Shown here one piece after another: positions 6,401-7,181 of a stretch of 7,181 nucleotides of DNA. The notes beneath the pieces were generated by a model, which was not told the origin of the DNA, did no database searches, and worked only from the letters and a program-made list of their open reading frames with translations. The position numbers were made by a program, and so were the translations under genes. The DNA comes from SMWC01 sp964466315 (lineage in GTDB: Bacteria > Pseudomonadota > Gammaproteobacteria > Steroidobacterales > Rariloculaceae): contig CAYXNS010000070.1 in assembly GCA_964466315.1 (NCBI GenBank), forward strand, positions 1 to 7,181, in the 5' to 3' direction. Each line of letters begins with the position of its first letter. Position 1 is the stretch's first letter.

Positions 6401-6731
6401 AATATTCCGTGATCCGGATTTCTACAGTATGCGGATCGCTGCAGCCTTCGTAGCCGGCGATGCCATAGATGTCATCGAAACCGCTCGCCGCCTGTTCTAC
6501 GTTTTCGATAACGAGGTCGACCACGCCATCGAGGGCACGATCGATGTGACAACGAAGGCCATCGATTTCAAGCTGAGACAGATAGAAACCGTTCGCACGA
6601 TCGTGGATCAGGTGAGGCAGGAGCGCAACATACCGGCCTACAAAACCGAGGAATTGGACCGTAAACTCGAAAACGTCATCCGACGGCTGCAGCAACTAAG
6701 AGAAGAAAAATTCGCAGCCGGTGGCGCTTAG
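3450..6731 (+). CDS. Membrane protein fused to a spermidine-synthase-like domain with a helical C-terminal tail
   Basis: This 1093-residue inner-membrane protein has three parts. Residues ~27-475 contain about 13 hydrophobic helices arranged as two related halves: GFAALLYQTAWMRQ near 41 resembles FTYEVLWTRLLG near 282, and FNTVGAVGGTVTAGF near 188 resembles WNTFGAIAGATIAGF near 409. Residues ~495-770 form an aminopropyltransferase-like Rossmann domain: VGFGGGVA (561-568) as nucleotide loop, IELEP (582-586), VNDARSAL (613-620) and LNPGGVFLQW (658-667). The active-site loop that reads roughly SDCTDP in E. coli SpeE is SQPSHPW (632-638), so both aspartates are lost (Gln633, His636). Residues ~800-1093 are soluble, helical and TPR-like, with a probable coiled coil at ~1040-1090. 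Fused membrane/spermidine-synthase-like proteins are widespread but poorly understood, and a true polyamine-synthase role is doubtful here. The ATG at 3450 is the only ATG near the promoter, as an in-frame TGA lies at 3420. No ribosome site is evident. Confidence 0.88.
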   Translation: MSRKRRNKDRANPIVNEAPSPSPDSSAGVLLGVIVCFVLSGFAALLYQTAWMRQFSVVFGTSELAVTTVLSAYMAGLALGAAIAGRFVDRITRPVLVYGLLEAGVALSALAVPLLLALANVLYVGTLGSQPEPPDASGMGQSLFYLIVAFIVLAIPTGCMGATLPMLTKYVVRSKEQIGPRVGMLYAFNTVGAVGGTVTAGFVLVPALGLTGTVWVGVFVNFIVFVIAAMLARSMAPARIPDAERTEAPAVEENLVTVRSGFVFTGSFWILPLMLISGANTFTYEVLWTRLLGHILGGSIAAFSTMLASFLGGIAIGSAIAAKLSKNAQVALTGFVIAQGGIAVTSLIIYEFLYILIPENAGLRGNVPLAMAVLLPATLFVGATFPFAVRILAKDKTDAAPASARVYAWNTFGAIAGATIAGFILIPLLKYEGAIQLAVTLNAALALAASLLIFERQYRTVLVAGIGLAVVVLVYRPELPEAILRTSPMTSEAGGEIRFYEVGRSATVLILEEDGYFNLRTNGLPEASTNLKGAPPYQHNQHLLSTVPVLARPDARQMLIVGFGGGVAVEGVPPSVKSIDVIELEPKVIDANRFVAPERQVDPLADDRVRVVVNDARSALALTSKRYDAIVSQPSHPWTAGASHLYTHEFISLAKDHLNPGGVFLQWMNTEFITRSLLESLCATLLDVYAYLRIYQWESGVLFFLGSDQPLDIERNLSMTGRPLRDYPVHYLEKGIGSVEDVLTALAMDEENVRRFARSAPLLTDNFNRMATESAAAMERGDTLTFGEVVDLSLPYDPRLQSDSWVHRDFPGYLNFAYIAERLEKAGFKRHAVDLANTLEDVGSPEYLMLIGMGLNRQGEEQESQRVLLSAYRANPKNRQTRFALLRPWLNRLELDSTPEYVKEIAQSVSGSEAAVLAGWKAAALQDWERLIELDPELARVRPTDQWYLESVKLRADWRIKVTTPGYQPRLAREATRLIDNAISIFRDPDFYSMRIAAAFVAGDAIDVIETARRLFYVFDNEVDHAIEGTIDVTTKAIDFKLRQIETVRTIVDQVRQERNIPAYKTEELDRKLENVIRRLQQLREEKFAAGGA

Positions 6732-6793
6732 TGACGTCTGCTTCCGGCCAGCAGGTCATTGGCCATATCGCATAGCTAGCTCGGTATCAACGA

Positions 6794-6925
6794 TTAAAAC
6801 AATTTTACCGTGGGCGCCGACACCACCTCTGGCGCTGTCATCATTTCAGAATAATCGTTGCTGCTGCAACCCGTCATCAGAAAGCCCGCCGCTATGAATG
6901 GGATCAGAGAGATTGGAGATTTCAT
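6794..6925 (-). CDS. Small predicted lipoprotein, 43 residues, unknown function
   Basis: The frame opens at ATG 6925 and ends at TAA 6794. It begins with a short type II signal peptide (MKSPISLIPFIAAGFLMTGC). The lipobox is MTGC with Cys20 as the lipidated residue, followed by SSNDYSE. The mature part is only 24 residues, rich in Ser, Glu and Pro, ending VKLF. The length is like that of entericidin-type mini-lipoproteins, but no sequence resemblance is claimed. It converges on the large membrane-protein gene, leaving 62 bases between stops without a clear terminator. A longer frame on the same strand (6846-7055, TTG start) overlaps it but lacks any recognisable feature. The lipoprotein reading is preferred because its signal and lipobox are unlikely by chance. 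The Shine-Dalgarno is weak. Confidence 0.6.
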   Translation of the reverse strand: MKSPISLIPFIAAGFLMTGCSSNDYSEMMTAPEVVSAPTVKLF

Positions 6926-6947
6926 CTTCGTGTAATCGTCCCACGAA

Positions 6948-6966
6948 GTCGTACATATCATACGAC
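6948..6966 (-). promoter_or_regulatory. Inverted repeat over a possible -10 box upstream of the lipoprotein gene
   Basis: GTCGTA (6948-6953) and TACGAC (6961-6966) form a 6-base inverted repeat with a 7-base loop. On the minus strand the repeat encloses TATGAT (6957-6962), a good -10 hexamer about 32 bases before the ATG at 6925. No convincing -35 box is seen, so activator-dependent or repressed transcription is possible. The 147 bases between this gene and its right neighbour hold nothing else I recognise. Confidence 0.3.
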
Positions 6967-7072
6967 GAGCGAATCGGACATTTTTGCTTTCTATCCTTCC
7001 GATATTGGATCGATCGGAATTTGAGCCTTGGTAGGGTGCAGAGCAATTGACCCAATGTATTGGTAGCTGAGA

Positions 7073-7181
7073 TTAATCGGCATCGATCCTCACCCTGGTA
7101 TGATCGGGCTGTAACTCGTACCGAATACGCTTACCCTCTTCATCCAGTACCGTCAGAGATTGCTGAAAAACACCCTGCGGT
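7073..7181 (-). CDS. C-terminal end of an unrecognised protein (5' end outside window)
   Basis: One minus-strand frame is open from the window edge to TAA at 7073, giving about 35 residues that end in LTVLDEEGKRIRYELQPD followed by HTRVRIDAD. The alternating polar and hydrophobic pattern suggests beta strands. The other two frames on this strand meet stops within the first ~45 bases of the edge, so this is the likely coding frame. I do not recognise the family. It runs toward the lipoprotein gene in the same direction, 147 bases away. Confidence 0.55.
   Translation of the reverse strand, partial: PQGVFQQSLTVLDEEGKRIRYELQPDHTRVRIDAD

Noticed and set aside
6747..6765. GGCCA/TGGCC hairpin after the large gene as a terminator
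   Set aside because: The stem is only 5 bases and no T run follows on either strand.
6793..6806. TAAAA-CAA-TTTTA inverted repeat as a bidirectional terminator
   Set aside because: There is no GC-rich stem; it is a short AT-rich stretch overlapping the end of the lipoprotein gene.
6846..7055. 69-codon minus-strand frame with a TTG start
   Set aside because: It overlaps the lipoprotein gene in another phase and has no signal, motif or ribosome site.

Overview
The window looks like chromosomal DNA of a Gram-negative bacterium, most likely a gammaproteobacterium. The reasons are a Sec-exported periplasmic-type protein, a short lipoprotein, sigma-70-like promoter motifs and the protein families present. 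The taxonomic call is an inference from general protein character, not from a marker gene.

Left part, minus strand (bases 1-2977). A compact operon reads right to left: a cyclase-family metal hydrolase (2053-2859), a second paralogous cyclase-family hydrolase (1256-2056), and a 3-hydroxyacyl-CoA dehydrogenase (321-1259). The two hydrolases overlap by ATGA. The second hydrolase and the dehydrogenase appear to overlap by CTGA, which implies a rare CTG start. A good sigma-70-like promoter (TTGGGA, 17 bp, TAAAAT) with a perfect palindrome in its spacer lies about 80 bases upstream of the first gene. After a 33-base gap comes a fourth gene in the same direction, a signal-peptide-bearing small secreted protein that runs off the left edge. 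The three enzymes suggest hydrolytic opening of a cyclic amide or lactone (or a related hydrolysis), followed by beta-oxidation-type oxidation of a hydroxyacyl-CoA or hydroxyacid. The actual substrate cannot be read from the sequence.

Middle (2860-3449). There is no intact gene here. Besides the operon promoter, it holds the first ~24 codons of a beta-ketoadipyl-CoA/acetyl-CoA thiolase on the plus strand (3193-3264). The homology then stops abruptly, so this is a gene remnant. It fits the CoA-linked catabolic theme of the operon next door and marks a deletion or rearrangement scar.

Right part (3394-6731, plus strand). A 1093-residue protein joins a duplicated, roughly 13-helix membrane domain to a spermidine-synthase-like Rossmann domain and a long helical, TPR-like/coiled-coil tail. 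The two aspartates of the aminopropyltransferase active-site loop are replaced (Gln and His), so it is probably not a polyamine synthase.

Right edge (minus strand). A 43-residue predicted lipoprotein (6794-6925) converges on the large gene, with an inverted repeat over its possible -10 box. The last ~35 codons of an unrecognised gene enter from the right (7073-7181). No tRNA, rRNA, CRISPR array, transposase or insertion sequence was seen.
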